A stretch of 64,000 bases of DNA, taken from Anaerolineae bacterium. GTDB taxonomy: Bacteria > Chloroflexota > Anaerolineae > Anaerolineales > Villigracilaceae. The translations under genes and the position numbers were made by a program. The stretch is taken from positions 124,001-188,000 of the forward strand of contig JAJPIZ010000025.1 in the NCBI GenBank assembly GCA_021324435.1, written 5' to 3'. Positions 44,572 through 53,304 of the stretch are shown one piece after another; positions within the stretch are counted from its first letter, which is position 1, and each line of letters opens with the position of its first letter. Under the pieces are notes generated by a model that did no database searches, had not been told where the DNA came from, and worked only from the letters and a program-made list of their open reading frames with translations.

Positions 44572-45225
44572 ATGAAAAAACCATTGTTCCTCCTTCTCCT
44601 GAGTCTGCTATTGTCATCTTGTTCTACTTCGTTTCTATTTCCCCCCACACCGACTCCCGCTCCGCCCACCGCGACGTTTACAGCGACGGTGTATGCGTCT
44701 CCTACTCTGACTCCCTCGGTCACGCCGACGCAACCGACCCCGACTTTTACGGAAACGCCCACGTTGATTTATTCCGGCCCGACAGCGACTCCGTCGAACA
44801 CTCCGCAACCGACGAGCACGATTGGTTTGTTGATCACGGAGGTTTCGGCTCAGGGTACGCCTGAAAGCGGGCTGTTCACCTCGGTTCAAGTTTCCGGCAA
44901 TCAGATATTCTGGGGATCGTGCAAGCAGAATTTTGTTACATTCAAGGCGCGCGTTACAAACCCCAAGGTTCAACTCGTGACTTTATGGCTTCGTTTGCAG
45001 GATAAAAACAGTGATGAGTCAACCGATTGGGGCGGCGGCGCGATCATGGACGGCGATGGCAACGGAACGTTCACTTATATTTTGACCTACAAGAATATTT
45101 CGCACTACAGCGAATTCAAATCCGCCTGGGTTCAGTATCAACTCGTGGCGAGCGATAAGAAGTTGAATCGGATTGGAGCAACCCGCCTTTATTTGAACAA
45201 CATCTCGCTGGCGCCATGCCCGTGA
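44572..45225 (+). CDS. Lipoprotein with Thr/Pro-rich linker
   Basis: 217 residues. Signal peptide ends LLSSC, with Cys17 as the lipid anchor. Residues 25-85 are a Thr/Pro/Ala/Ser-rich linker, probably a flexible spacer and a candidate for O-glycosylation. A C-terminal beta-sandwich domain of about 130 residues follows, with a Cys pair. The family is unknown. It is a single-gene unit ended by the terminator at 45246. Confidence 0.7.
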   Translation: MKKPLFLLLLSLLLSSCSTSFLFPPTPTPAPPTATFTATVYASPTLTPSVTPTQPTPTFTETPTLIYSGPTATPSNTPQPTSTIGLLITEVSAQGTPESGLFTSVQVSGNQIFWGSCKQNFVTFKARVTNPKVQLVTLWLRLQDKNSDESTDWGGGAIMDGDGNGTFTYILTYKNISHYSEFKSAWVQYQLVASDKKLNRIGATRLYLNNISLAPCP

Positions 45226-45245
45226 AGTTGTGTGTATAACTGATG

Positions 45246-45278
45246 AAAAAGCAGACTCGATTGAGAGTCTGCTTTTTG
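45246..45278. terminator. Bidirectional terminator between convergent lipoprotein genes
   Basis: AAAAAGCAGACTC pairs with GAGTCTGCTTTTT around a GATTGA loop, with A/T runs on both sides. It serves the gene ending at 45225 and the minus-strand gene ending at 45297. Confidence 0.88.
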
Positions 45279-45296
45279 TTTGGTTTATCTCAGTGC

Positions 45297-45953
45297 TTAT
45301 GGATTCACAACACACGACCCATAATTCCACGAGCAGCCGGCCAATTGACAACTGGTTTGATCGGTAAACGCCGCACAGCCGGTTGGATTCGTCCCGCCGG
45401 GGTTGTGGGGGTTTGGCCTGATTATGACTGGTGTGACGGGAGTAACCGTCGGAGGCGGTGTGGGAGTGAGCGTTGTTACCGTGAGCGGCTCTACGATCGT
45501 GCGCACACTACAGAAATCGCTTGGTGGGTTCGGCCCCACATAGAAGCAGACTTCGTTTGAATTGATCCAGTCGCTATATTCAAATTGGTTTGATCCAACA
45601 TTCCGCCCCACTCTTCCTTGTACACTAATATAGTGTGGTCCTGCGGAACCTGCGCTCAGTGTCCATTCAAATTCATCAAAATTGATACTACGGCCTCCGT
45701 GGGCAATGACGGTGCGGGTGCCTCCGTCAATGATGTTAAACTCATAAAAACTCCAGCCGCCCACCTGATGATAATTTGCGAGGACCGCAGTGTTGACGTG
45801 TACTCGAATAGTGATTGGCTGATCGAGGGGGAACGTGTTCCCATTGCCGGGATCGGTGATGCGGATAATGCTTTCGTGTCGAAGGGCACACCCGCTGAGC
45901 GCCAAAACCGCCAACAAGATAAATACAACCGATAAAATAGATCTGACCTTCAT
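45297..45953 (-). CDS. Lipoprotein with C-terminal four-cysteine module
   Basis: 218 residues. Lipoprotein signal ends LSGC (Cys22); the ATG has an AGGAGG site. An Ig-like beta-sandwich (about 30-145) is followed by a Thr/Pro linker (about 150-185) and a short terminal module with four Cys spaced C-x8-C-x4-C-x6-C (GCAAFTDQTSC ... CSWNYGSC). The module recurs at the end of the neighbouring protein at 46171, suggesting a shared surface-binding or disulfide-capped function. No known family is recognised. Confidence 0.7.
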   Translation of the reverse strand: MKVRSILSVVFILLAVLALSGCALRHESIIRITDPGNGNTFPLDQPITIRVHVNTAVLANYHQVGGWSFYEFNIIDGGTRTVIAHGGRSINFDEFEWTLSAGSAGPHYISVQGRVGRNVGSNQFEYSDWINSNEVCFYVGPNPPSDFCSVRTIVEPLTVTTLTPTPPPTVTPVTPVIIRPNPHNPGGTNPTGCAAFTDQTSCQLAGCSWNYGSCVVNP

Positions 45954-46121
45954 TCATGCCTCCTTTGGAATATGATACGGTTCGCATTCTATCGTAAATG
46001 TTGATCATTGGTATAGGTTATTGGTATGAATAATGACGCGGAGTACAATTGAAAATAATCACTTGTTGTTTGTGTTTGTTAACATTTACAATCATTGGTT
46101 GGAAAGTCTGGTCTAAAACAA

Positions 46122-46148
46122 ACACAGCGGACTTAAGTCCGCTGTGTG
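46122..46148 (-). terminator. Terminator of the 46171 lipoprotein gene
   Basis: A perfect palindrome: ACACAGCGGACT and its complement meet around TA. On the minus strand it is followed by TTTGTTTT. Confidence 0.85.
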
Positions 46149-46170
46149 ATGTAATTATTAATATATGTGA

Positions 46171-46938
46171 TTATTTGCTCTCGCATTTCTTTTTCACGTA
46201 GTTGTAGCTACAGGCAGGATCAGCGTTGCAAGATGTATCGGTCGTGTACTGCGAACAATTCACACCGCCGGAGCCGGGCTTCGCAGTCGCAATCTGAATC
46301 GGAATGCACCTGTTAGTTGTAGAAGAATAATAAGTACCGGGAGGGCATAATCCTTGTGGTGTCTCGGTAGGAATTGGAATAAGTGTTTGTGTGGGTGTTG
46401 GCGCGGAAAATGTAAAGGGCGCGCTGTACGGAATGGGTGTAATCCTGTCAGTTGTACACATTCGGATTTCACTGATGTCTGCAATCACACAGATTTGAAT
46501 TGAATTTGAATAATCTCCATTCACCGGCCCGCCAAGCATTAGTATCGACTGCGCTTGAATATAGTAGATGCCGTGGCTGGACGGCGTCCAAGTGCCCGAG
46601 GCCTCGAAGAGAGCAGCTCTAGTACTATCACCCAACGTACCGACGGAATCCGCCCTTATTATTGTGGCTCTACCAATCTCCGTTGCATTCGCAAAGAATA
46701 CCACCGCGTTGAGGATAGGAAGGCCGCCGGGACCATAGTATGGGCGGTAGCCTGGAGGAAAAGGAACGAGGACTTGCAAATCGAAATTGATGGTAGTGCC
46801 AAGCATATATACCATATGTGCCGGTTCTATGAAATTGTAGGCTATGCGGTAGCGGTGCGTGACCGGTAACTCACATGCTCCGACCAACACGGAGACAATG
46901 GAGATGAGAAACGCAGACAAATGAAGATGGTTCTTCAT
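46171..46938 (-). CDS. Lipoprotein with C-terminal four-cysteine module (paralogous end)
   Basis: 255 residues. Signal ends LVGAC (Cys22), with an AAAGGAG site. A beta-rich central domain (about 30-165) is followed by a Thr/Pro linker and two Cys-containing segments, one with GLCPPGTYYSSTTNRCIP near residue 205 and the terminal CSQYTTDTSC ... ACSYNYVKKKC, which matches the end of the protein at 45297 in spacing (C-x8-C-x5-C-x8-C). The central domain is not clearly related to that paralogue. Confidence 0.7.
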   Translation of the reverse strand: MKNHLHLSAFLISIVSVLVGACELPVTHRYRIAYNFIEPAHMVYMLGTTINFDLQVLVPFPPGYRPYYGPGGLPILNAVVFFANATEIGRATIIRADSVGTLGDSTRAALFEASGTWTPSSHGIYYIQAQSILMLGGPVNGDYSNSIQICVIADISEIRMCTTDRITPIPYSAPFTFSAPTPTQTLIPIPTETPQGLCPPGTYYSSTTNRCIPIQIATAKPGSGGVNCSQYTTDTSCNADPACSYNYVKKKCESK

Positions 46939-47046
46939 GACGTTCTCCTTTTAATATCTGAACCGAGCTACGCCAATAATGATAACCTTTTAATCTTGAC
47001 AATGTATCACTCATTAGTCCCAATATTTTTGTCGTAAAATTCTGTT

Positions 47047-47781
47047 GTGAATTTTTCTCCTGATCTTCTTTCACTGCTTCAAGAATCTTCCCACGTCGCC
47101 GCGTTGACCGGGGCCGGAGTCTCGCAAGAAAGCGGCCTCCGCACCTTCCGCGACGCGCAAGACGGCTTATGGAAACAATACAAGCCGGAAGATTTAGCGT
47201 CGCCGGAGGCCTTTCGCCGCGACCCAAAACTTGTATGGGACTGGTACGCGTGGCGGCGCGAAGCCATCAAAGGCGTGCGTCCTAACGCCGGGCATTATGC
47301 GCTCGTGGAAATGTCGAAGCACTTTTCAGAATTCACGTTGATTACCCAAAATGTGAATGGCTTGCATCGCTTCGCAGGAAGCCCGCGCGTGATCGAACTG
47401 CATGGAAATATTCAACGCGTCCGTTGCGCGGACTGTTACACTTTTGCAGATGAATGGGATGACGATGAAGCCGAAGTCCCGCGCTGCCCGGTCTGTGGTG
47501 GAATGCTCAGGCCGCATGTCGTTTGGTTTGGCGAGGCCCTCCCGAGGTCCGAGTTGGAAGCGGCAGTCGAAGCCGCGCGTAATAGCGAAGTCTTCTTTTC
47601 AATTGGAACATCGGGCGTTGTCCAGCCCGCGGCGTCACTGGCGCATGCCGCTCGTAATCGCGGCGCGGTCATCATCGAGATCAATGCAGAGCCTACCCCG
47701 CTGACTCCGAAAGCGGATTATTTTTTACAAGGCAGGTCGGGTGAGATTTTGCCGGAACTCGTAAAAGCAACATGGAAATAA
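47047..47781 (+). CDS. cobB: Sirtuin (NAD-dependent protein deacylase)
   Basis: 244 residues starting with GTG. Rossmann loop TGAGVSQESGLRTFRD (21-36), catalytic His119 (VIELHGN), zinc cysteines 127, 130, 147 and 150, and TQNVNGLH. Tyr67 and Arg70 (WYAWR) sit where E. coli CobB and SIRT5 carry the Tyr/Arg pair that binds acidic acyl groups, so desuccinylase activity beyond deacetylation is plausible. Removes acyl groups from lysine using NAD. A terminator follows at 47786. Confidence 0.93.
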   Translation: MNFSPDLLSLLQESSHVAALTGAGVSQESGLRTFRDAQDGLWKQYKPEDLASPEAFRRDPKLVWDWYAWRREAIKGVRPNAGHYALVEMSKHFSEFTLITQNVNGLHRFAGSPRVIELHGNIQRVRCADCYTFADEWDDDEAEVPRCPVCGGMLRPHVVWFGEALPRSELEAAVEAARNSEVFFSIGTSGVVQPAASLAHAARNRGAVIIEINAEPTPLTPKADYFLQGRSGEILPELVKATWK

Positions 47782-47785
47782 TTTA

Positions 47786-47819
47786 AACGACCAACCCATG
47801 CGGTTGGTCGTTCTCTTTT
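47786..47819. terminator. Terminator between convergent sirtuin and membrane-repeat genes
   Basis: AACGACCAACC pairs with GGTTGGTCGTT around CATGC, then TCTCTTTT. The reverse strand has upstream A-rich sequence and may also use it. Confidence 0.85.
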
Positions 47820-50800
47820 ATGCGCTCCAATCATTTAGCCGCGCCCCGATCTTTATGATGCGTTCCCGCAACACGACTGTCAGGATGCCAAGCAAAAGTA
47901 AAACAATGCCTGTGCAACCGATCAGAATAACCGTCGAGATTCCTTTCAGCGCGCCGTAGATCACTGTGAAGACCGACAGCACGATGAAAACGATGGGCGC
48001 GATCACCAAACTGCGTGAACGCGCTATGATGCCGTAGATCAGCACGGCCAATGCCTGAAAAAAGATCACGACAAAGTATCCGAGTTTTTCCGTTGCATAG
48101 AGCTGTATATAAGTTGTGCCGAGCAAGGTCAATTGTGAAAACATGCCGGTCAGGAACGCCCCGGTTTTGCTTCCCGCGCGCGTGAGCAAGTAATGCATTA
48201 ACATTCCCAAGATCGCCGCGCCCATCGAGAAATATTGCGGTTGATCCACTTTGAGCCACACCAGAATTAAGTAATAACTTTCAAGATATAACAAATTCAC
48301 GGGGAATCCCAGCCAGACGTTGCGGCGGGCGAAGGCCTCTATTGCGAATAATGTAGCCGCGATGGAGACGGGGATAGCCGCTTCCAACCCCGCTTGAAGC
48401 GGCGCGCTGAGCGAGTTAATGACTCCCAGCCCAAGGGCGCTGAACAATAACATCCGGCTCCAGTTCTCAGCGTTTGCGCGGCGGCGTAGAAAATAGCCGA
48501 ACGCGTAGTACAAACCCGCGATCGCGACGATCGTATAAAGCCAGTTATGCTGATGCAGATAGCGCAGTTCAAAAAAGGCGCTCAGTGGGAACGAAGCGGT
48601 CGCGGCATATCCCAAAAGCGGTTTGCGATAGAACCAGGCATAGACCGCAAAGAAGATTGTGTATGCTCCAAAACAAATCGCGGATTGTTCCGGCTTTGCG
48701 AACGCCAGCAGGATCAATCCATTCAGAACAGCCGCGGCTCCGCCCACCAGGCGAGTGAACAAAGCCAGCCGTCGCCTTGGGAGTACTCGCGCATAAATCA
48801 AATCCGCGCCAAGCCAAATGAGGCTGATACTTAGGAGAGTATAAACAAAAGCAGTGACATCGAAATCATGCAGAATGAGAACCGTCGCGATGCTAAATAG
48901 GAATGGGCCGCCTGCTTCCAGACGGTCGTCTGGACGGACGAATACTTCAACCACAGCCATTGCGCCGATGACCAGCACATACCAACCCGCGGTCGCTTTG
49001 AATGTGAGCAACGCGGTTATGGAAAGAAGGATGCCGAGGATCAAGCCGCTGGTGCGCAACATCATTCCCCAAAGACCCTCCTTTTTTAATCGGAGGAGGA
49101 GTCCTGCGGCAAAATACAGGAAGGCCAGGCCGGTAAAAACTGGAAGCCATTGATCAAGATGCGATGAATATTCCAATGAATAAAGGCTACTCAGCGCGAT
49201 GGATGTTGTAGTAGCGTAGCCAAGATTGGGCTGGCGATAAATTATGGCATAGAGCGCGAAGAAAGCCGCGTAAGCGCCATAGCAGAATGCGCCCTGGCTT
49301 GCGCTCGAAAAATTCGGCACAAGCAGAAGAAGCCCGTTCAATATGGCAATCCCGCCGCCGACAGCGCGAGTGAGACCTGCAACGCGGCGCGGGTTGAGAG
49401 TCCTCGAGAAGATCAGGTCCGCGCCGAGCCATAGCAGGCTGGCGCTCAACAGGTGATAGGTCAGTGTGTAGATTTTGAAATCTCTGAGAATGAGGATGGA
49501 GGCGATGCTGAAGAAAATCAAGCCGCTGGATTCCATCCGGTCGGCGCGGCGAAGATAGGTCTCAAAGATAAACAGCCCGCCGACGCCAAGCGCGTACCAT
49601 CCGCTCCCCGGCTCAAGCGCGATCAAAGATAGCAATGAAATGATCGCGCCCAGGGCCAGTCCGCTGATGCGGAGCATGCTTCCCCAGCCCTGGGTTTTCT
49701 CTTTTCGGAGAAAATATCCGCTGACAAAATAGAGAACAGCAAGGCCGGTAAATACCGCGACCCACGAACTAAAGTGAAAATATTGAAGTGCATATTCTAT
49801 CGAAATTGCCGTGAATGCAGTAGCAAGATATCCTATGTTGGGGGATTTGAAGTGTAAAGCGTACAGCGCGGACAAGATCGCATACGAACCGAAGACAATC
49901 GCGGATGTTTTCGGATCTTGAGATTGTGCAAATATTGCCAGGATGTTCGTAAACGCTGTAATTATCCCGATAGTAAGCGGCGGCCAACGCCACGGCTGTT
50001 TTGAACTAAATGGAGATCGGAATGCCAGCTCGGGGACTGTTAACAATAGAGCCGCGCCCAAAAATTGATAGGCCGCCTCAATGTGCGTTCGTTCCATAAG
50101 CGGCAAATTGAAGAATGTGAAATACCCCGCCAGACCTGCCAGCAATGCGCCGAACCAAATATACGCGCGCGGGCGACGGACCATAAGAATCGTGTACACG
50201 ACAGCAGTTCCCATCAGGCAGGCAAAGCCGTAGGAAACGTCCTCGAACAATCCCCATACTCCAGAGACCAGGAATAGAGATAAAGACCCCAACAATGCAG
50301 GCGCGCTAAAGTGTTGCAAATATTCTGATTTTCTGCGAAACAAAAATTCGCTGGCCGAAGCAAAAAGTGTGCCCCAAATCCATAGACCGATGATTTGAAC
50401 AGAATTGGAGGCATTGAAGAATTTGAGCATTAACCACGAGACGGGAAGCAGAGAGGCCGCGGCGGCCCAGGGGAAGAGAGCGAATGGGATCAGCGCTCCG
50501 CTCCAGGCGTAGAAGGAGGCGGAGGCAAACCAGGTCAATCCACTTGTCAGCCAATCCGCCGGGGTTGGTGAATCGAAGAACAGATTCACCGTCACAGACG
50601 CGAAGGAAATAAACAAAATTATCAACTGTGTGATCTGTGCGGCAAAAAATAAAGGGAGTGCGAACTTGTTGTCTTTCCACGTCTTGAGGACGCGGACGCC
50701 CAGGAGGCCGATCAGGTTGCTAAGAACGACGCTGAAAAGGTTCCAGTTGACAGCCGCATCGAAAATTTCACCAAAATTCAGAAAAGCCAGAGTCAGCGAT

Positions 50801-51672
50801 GCAAAGGCCGCGACACTGAACAGCCGCGAGGTATAGAACCATGTTGCGGCTCCCCAGATGACGGCCATCGTGAAAAAGACCGCCGCCCAGTATCCGCTTT
50901 CCGCCCGCCCCTCTAGATGGAGCGATTGCGAAATTACATTTGCGTCAATTGGAAGCAGAAAGGAGAAAACAATAAAAAGTGTGAAACTCGGTTGCGGCAG
51001 ACGCTTTCTGATCGCGACGGCCCCAGCCGCGAAGAGAAGGGTGACTCCCAATAGGATGGGGAGTCGCGTCGAGGCTACAAGGGCCGCCAAAATTGCCGCG
51101 GCGCCGATTACGAGGAAGGCGCCCAGATATAAAAAGATATTGATGCTGGTCTGACTAAGAAGCCGTTCGGTGAGTGTGAGGCGCGGCGCGGCAGATTCAG
51201 CAAGCGTTGGCGCTTTGGGTTGAATCTTCGCAGGCTCAGGTTTAGAGGCAGCCCTGGGTGCCGGCGCATTGGTGGGCCTTATGCTCTCAGGCGCAACGGA
51301 TTTTTCGGGTTCGATGGGCTTACGGCTGAAGTCATAGCGCCGCGCCAAAACTTCCGCCTGCTCGTGCTGGATTAATCCCTGTTCTTCCCAATCCTCTAAT
51401 TCCGCCAGGATTACGAGTCGTTCATTGGGGTTTAAATGTTTCAATGTCTGCGAACGTATATATTGGCTGACCTTCGAGTCGAGCGCTTCCAACGCCGCCT
51501 GGCGAACCGCCTTTGGCCCCTTAAGCGCCAGTCGTTCCAATTCCGCCAGGATGGCTGCGCTGCTGTAGTTGATGCGACCAAGTTCGTGGATGGCGGCAAG
51601 GCGATCTGTTGAGTCTTCGCTCTTCAGACCTTCCAAAATTCTTGCCAGGACTTCCTGTTGCGATTCGCTCAT
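47818..51672 (-). CDS. Very large polytopic membrane protein with internal repeats
   Basis: 1284 residues from the ATG at 51672, which has a GGAGGAAG site; an ATG at 51684 overlaps that site. Numbering below counts from 51684. Residues about 10-120 are helical HEAT-like repeats (LAAIHELGRI, VRQAALEALDS) that probably form a cytoplasmic protein-binding region, then a Pro/Ala linker (about 125-165). The rest, from about 180, is nearly all hydrophobic, with roughly 35-40 predicted helices. From about 597 a module of about 203 residues recurs: YAILSALYALHFKSPNIGY at 601, YAAFFALYAIIYRQPNLGY at 805, YTIFFAVYAWFYRKPLLGY at 1008. No known family or catalytic motif is recognised. Confidence 0.7.
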   Translation of the reverse strand: MSESQQEVLARILEGLKSEDSTDRLAAIHELGRINYSSAAILAELERLALKGPKAVRQAALEALDSKVSQYIRSQTLKHLNPNERLVILAELEDWEEQGLIQHEQAEVLARRYDFSRKPIEPEKSVAPESIRPTNAPAPRAASKPEPAKIQPKAPTLAESAAPRLTLTERLLSQTSINIFLYLGAFLVIGAAAILAALVASTRLPILLGVTLLFAAGAVAIRKRLPQPSFTLFIVFSFLLPIDANVISQSLHLEGRAESGYWAAVFFTMAVIWGAATWFYTSRLFSVAAFASLTLAFLNFGEIFDAAVNWNLFSVVLSNLIGLLGVRVLKTWKDNKFALPLFFAAQITQLIILFISFASVTVNLFFDSPTPADWLTSGLTWFASASFYAWSGALIPFALFPWAAAASLLPVSWLMLKFFNASNSVQIIGLWIWGTLFASASEFLFRRKSEYLQHFSAPALLGSLSLFLVSGVWGLFEDVSYGFACLMGTAVVYTILMVRRPRAYIWFGALLAGLAGYFTFFNLPLMERTHIEAAYQFLGAALLLTVPELAFRSPFSSKQPWRWPPLTIGIITAFTNILAIFAQSQDPKTSAIVFGSYAILSALYALHFKSPNIGYLATAFTAISIEYALQYFHFSSWVAVFTGLAVLYFVSGYFLRKEKTQGWGSMLRISGLALGAIISLLSLIALEPGSGWYALGVGGLFIFETYLRRADRMESSGLIFFSIASILILRDFKIYTLTYHLLSASLLWLGADLIFSRTLNPRRVAGLTRAVGGGIAILNGLLLLVPNFSSASQGAFCYGAYAAFFALYAIIYRQPNLGYATTTSIALSSLYSLEYSSHLDQWLPVFTGLAFLYFAAGLLLRLKKEGLWGMMLRTSGLILGILLSITALLTFKATAGWYVLVIGAMAVVEVFVRPDDRLEAGGPFLFSIATVLILHDFDVTAFVYTLLSISLIWLGADLIYARVLPRRRLALFTRLVGGAAAVLNGLILLAFAKPEQSAICFGAYTIFFAVYAWFYRKPLLGYAATASFPLSAFFELRYLHQHNWLYTIVAIAGLYYAFGYFLRRRANAENWSRMLLFSALGLGVINSLSAPLQAGLEAAIPVSIAATLFAIEAFARRNVWLGFPVNLLYLESYYLILVWLKVDQPQYFSMGAAILGMLMHYLLTRAGSKTGAFLTGMFSQLTLLGTTYIQLYATEKLGYFVVIFFQALAVLIYGIIARSRSLVIAPIVFIVLSVFTVIYGALKGISTVILIGCTGIVLLLLGILTVVLRERIIKIGARLNDWSA

Positions 51673-51786
51673 GGCTTCCTCCATTCTTCAGAGCAGACTC
51701 CGCTGATGCCCACATTAAAGCAGAGAATAGACGTCAGTCTAAGGCTTTTTTCGATATATGTTGTGATACAAAAAGCGATACTTGTT

Positions 51787-53283
51787 TCAGATTTTCAAAA
51801 CCACACCACTGCGCGGCGGGATCGTTACCCGGATACTTTTATTCTCTTTTTCGATTCCCACCTCGCCGAGGAGAACCCGCGTCTTGCCCTGACTCGAAGC
51901 GGATGCCGTCAAATCAACCTTGCGCGCCGCTTCAGCCGCGTTCAGCGCGACGAGGATTGCTTCCTCCGCGCGGGTCCGTTTGAAAATGTAAACCCCGTCA
52001 TTGGCATAAAGTCGCTCGAATTTGCCCCAGCGCAGGGCTTTATGTGACTTGCGAAGTTTGATCAGGCCTTTGACGAAATCGCGCAGGTTGTGATTCCATT
52101 TGCTTTCGTCCCACGGGAAAGACCGACGACATTCGGGGTCATGCCGCCCGGAAAGACCGATCTCGTCTCCGTAGAAAATGCACGGCGCGCCGGGGTAGGT
52201 GAGCAGAAACGTCAGGGCGAGTTTGAGGCTGTTGAGGTCGTGCCCGGCACAGGTCAGGAAACGAGGCGTGTCATGGCTGTCAAGCAGATTGAGTTGCACG
52301 CGCGTCACATCCGGTTTGTACATCCCCAGAATCGAATCGATCCGATTGGCGAATTCATTTGCATCAATCGGTTGGACAATGTTTTGATATCCGCCCGCTT
52401 TGAGAGTCTCGTGCAGGTCAAGATGTTTGCCGGTGAAGAAACTGAGACACGCGGCGGTGATGAGATAATTCATGCTGGCGTCGAATTGATCGCCCTGAAG
52501 CCAGCGTCGCGCGTCGTGCCAGATCTCCCCGACGATGTAAGCCTCAGGATTGATGGCGCGCACGCGTCGGCGAAATTCCCGCCAGAACGAATCGTCGTCA
52601 ATCTCGCCGGGAACATCCAGCCGCCAGCCGTCAATGCCGAATTTGACCCAATGCTCGGCCACGCCGAAAATAAATTCGCGCACCGCGGGCGTGTTGGTGT
52701 TGAATTTGGGAAGCGCGGGAAGATTCCACCAGCCTTGATATCCGATGGCTTTGAAACTACCTTCCTGTTGAATGAGGTGTTGTTCATGCGGCGAGGGATA
52801 GGCCCCCCAGTGTTTTTTGCCATACAGGCGATCGGGATCAAAGTGAAACCAATCTACATACGGTGAAGCCGCGCCGTTTTCGAGCGTATGATGAAACTGC
52901 CAGAAGCCGCGGCTGGCATGGTTGAATACGCCGTCGAGCACCACGCGGATGTTTTTTTTATGCGCTTTATCGAGCAACTCGCGCAGTGCATCGTTGCCGC
53001 CGAGGAGCGGATCCACGTTGTAATAGTCATAGGTGTGATAGCGATGATTGGAGGCGGAAGCAAATACCGGCGTAAAGTAGATGGCGTTAATGCCGAGGTC
53101 TTTGAGGTAATCAAGATGTTCGGTCACGCCGCGCAGGTCGCCGCCCTTGAAGCCGTGAGTCGTGGGCGGCGTATCCCACGCTTCCAGATTTAATCCCTGT
53201 TTGGGTACGCGTTCCGATTTTGCAAAACGGTCGGGGAAGATTTGATAGAAGATGGAATCGGTGACCCATTTTGGTGTATGCAT
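51787..53283 (-). CDS. GH13 alpha-glucan hydrolase (cytoplasmic)
   Basis: 498 residues, no signal peptide. The GH13 (alpha-amylase clan) barrel has nucleophile Asp223 (GWRLDV), acid/base Glu253 (VGEIW) and stabiliser Asp338 (LLDSHDTPR). It resembles cyclomaltodextrinase, neopullulanase and maltogenic amylase-type enzymes (FHFDPDRLYGKKHWGAYPS loop), though without their N-terminal dimerisation domain. Probably degrades imported maltodextrins to maltose and glucose. Last gene of the maltodextrin operon. A 21-base gap separates it from the exported GH13 enzyme. Confidence 0.9.
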   Translation of the reverse strand: MHTPKWVTDSIFYQIFPDRFAKSERVPKQGLNLEAWDTPPTTHGFKGGDLRGVTEHLDYLKDLGINAIYFTPVFASASNHRYHTYDYYNVDPLLGGNDALRELLDKAHKKNIRVVLDGVFNHASRGFWQFHHTLENGAASPYVDWFHFDPDRLYGKKHWGAYPSPHEQHLIQQEGSFKAIGYQGWWNLPALPKFNTNTPAVREFIFGVAEHWVKFGIDGWRLDVPGEIDDDSFWREFRRRVRAINPEAYIVGEIWHDARRWLQGDQFDASMNYLITAACLSFFTGKHLDLHETLKAGGYQNIVQPIDANEFANRIDSILGMYKPDVTRVQLNLLDSHDTPRFLTCAGHDLNSLKLALTFLLTYPGAPCIFYGDEIGLSGRHDPECRRSFPWDESKWNHNLRDFVKGLIKLRKSHKALRWGKFERLYANDGVYIFKRTRAEEAILVALNAAEAARKVDLTASASSQGKTRVLLGEVGIEKENKSIRVTIPPRSGVVLKI

Positions 53284-53304
53284 CGTTGGCCCTCGTTGAT
53301 TGAT

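Noticed and set aside
44541-44762. Minus-strand Val/Gly-repeat peptide
   Set aside because: It is the reverse complement of the Thr/Pro linker of the lipoprotein gene and has no ribosome site.
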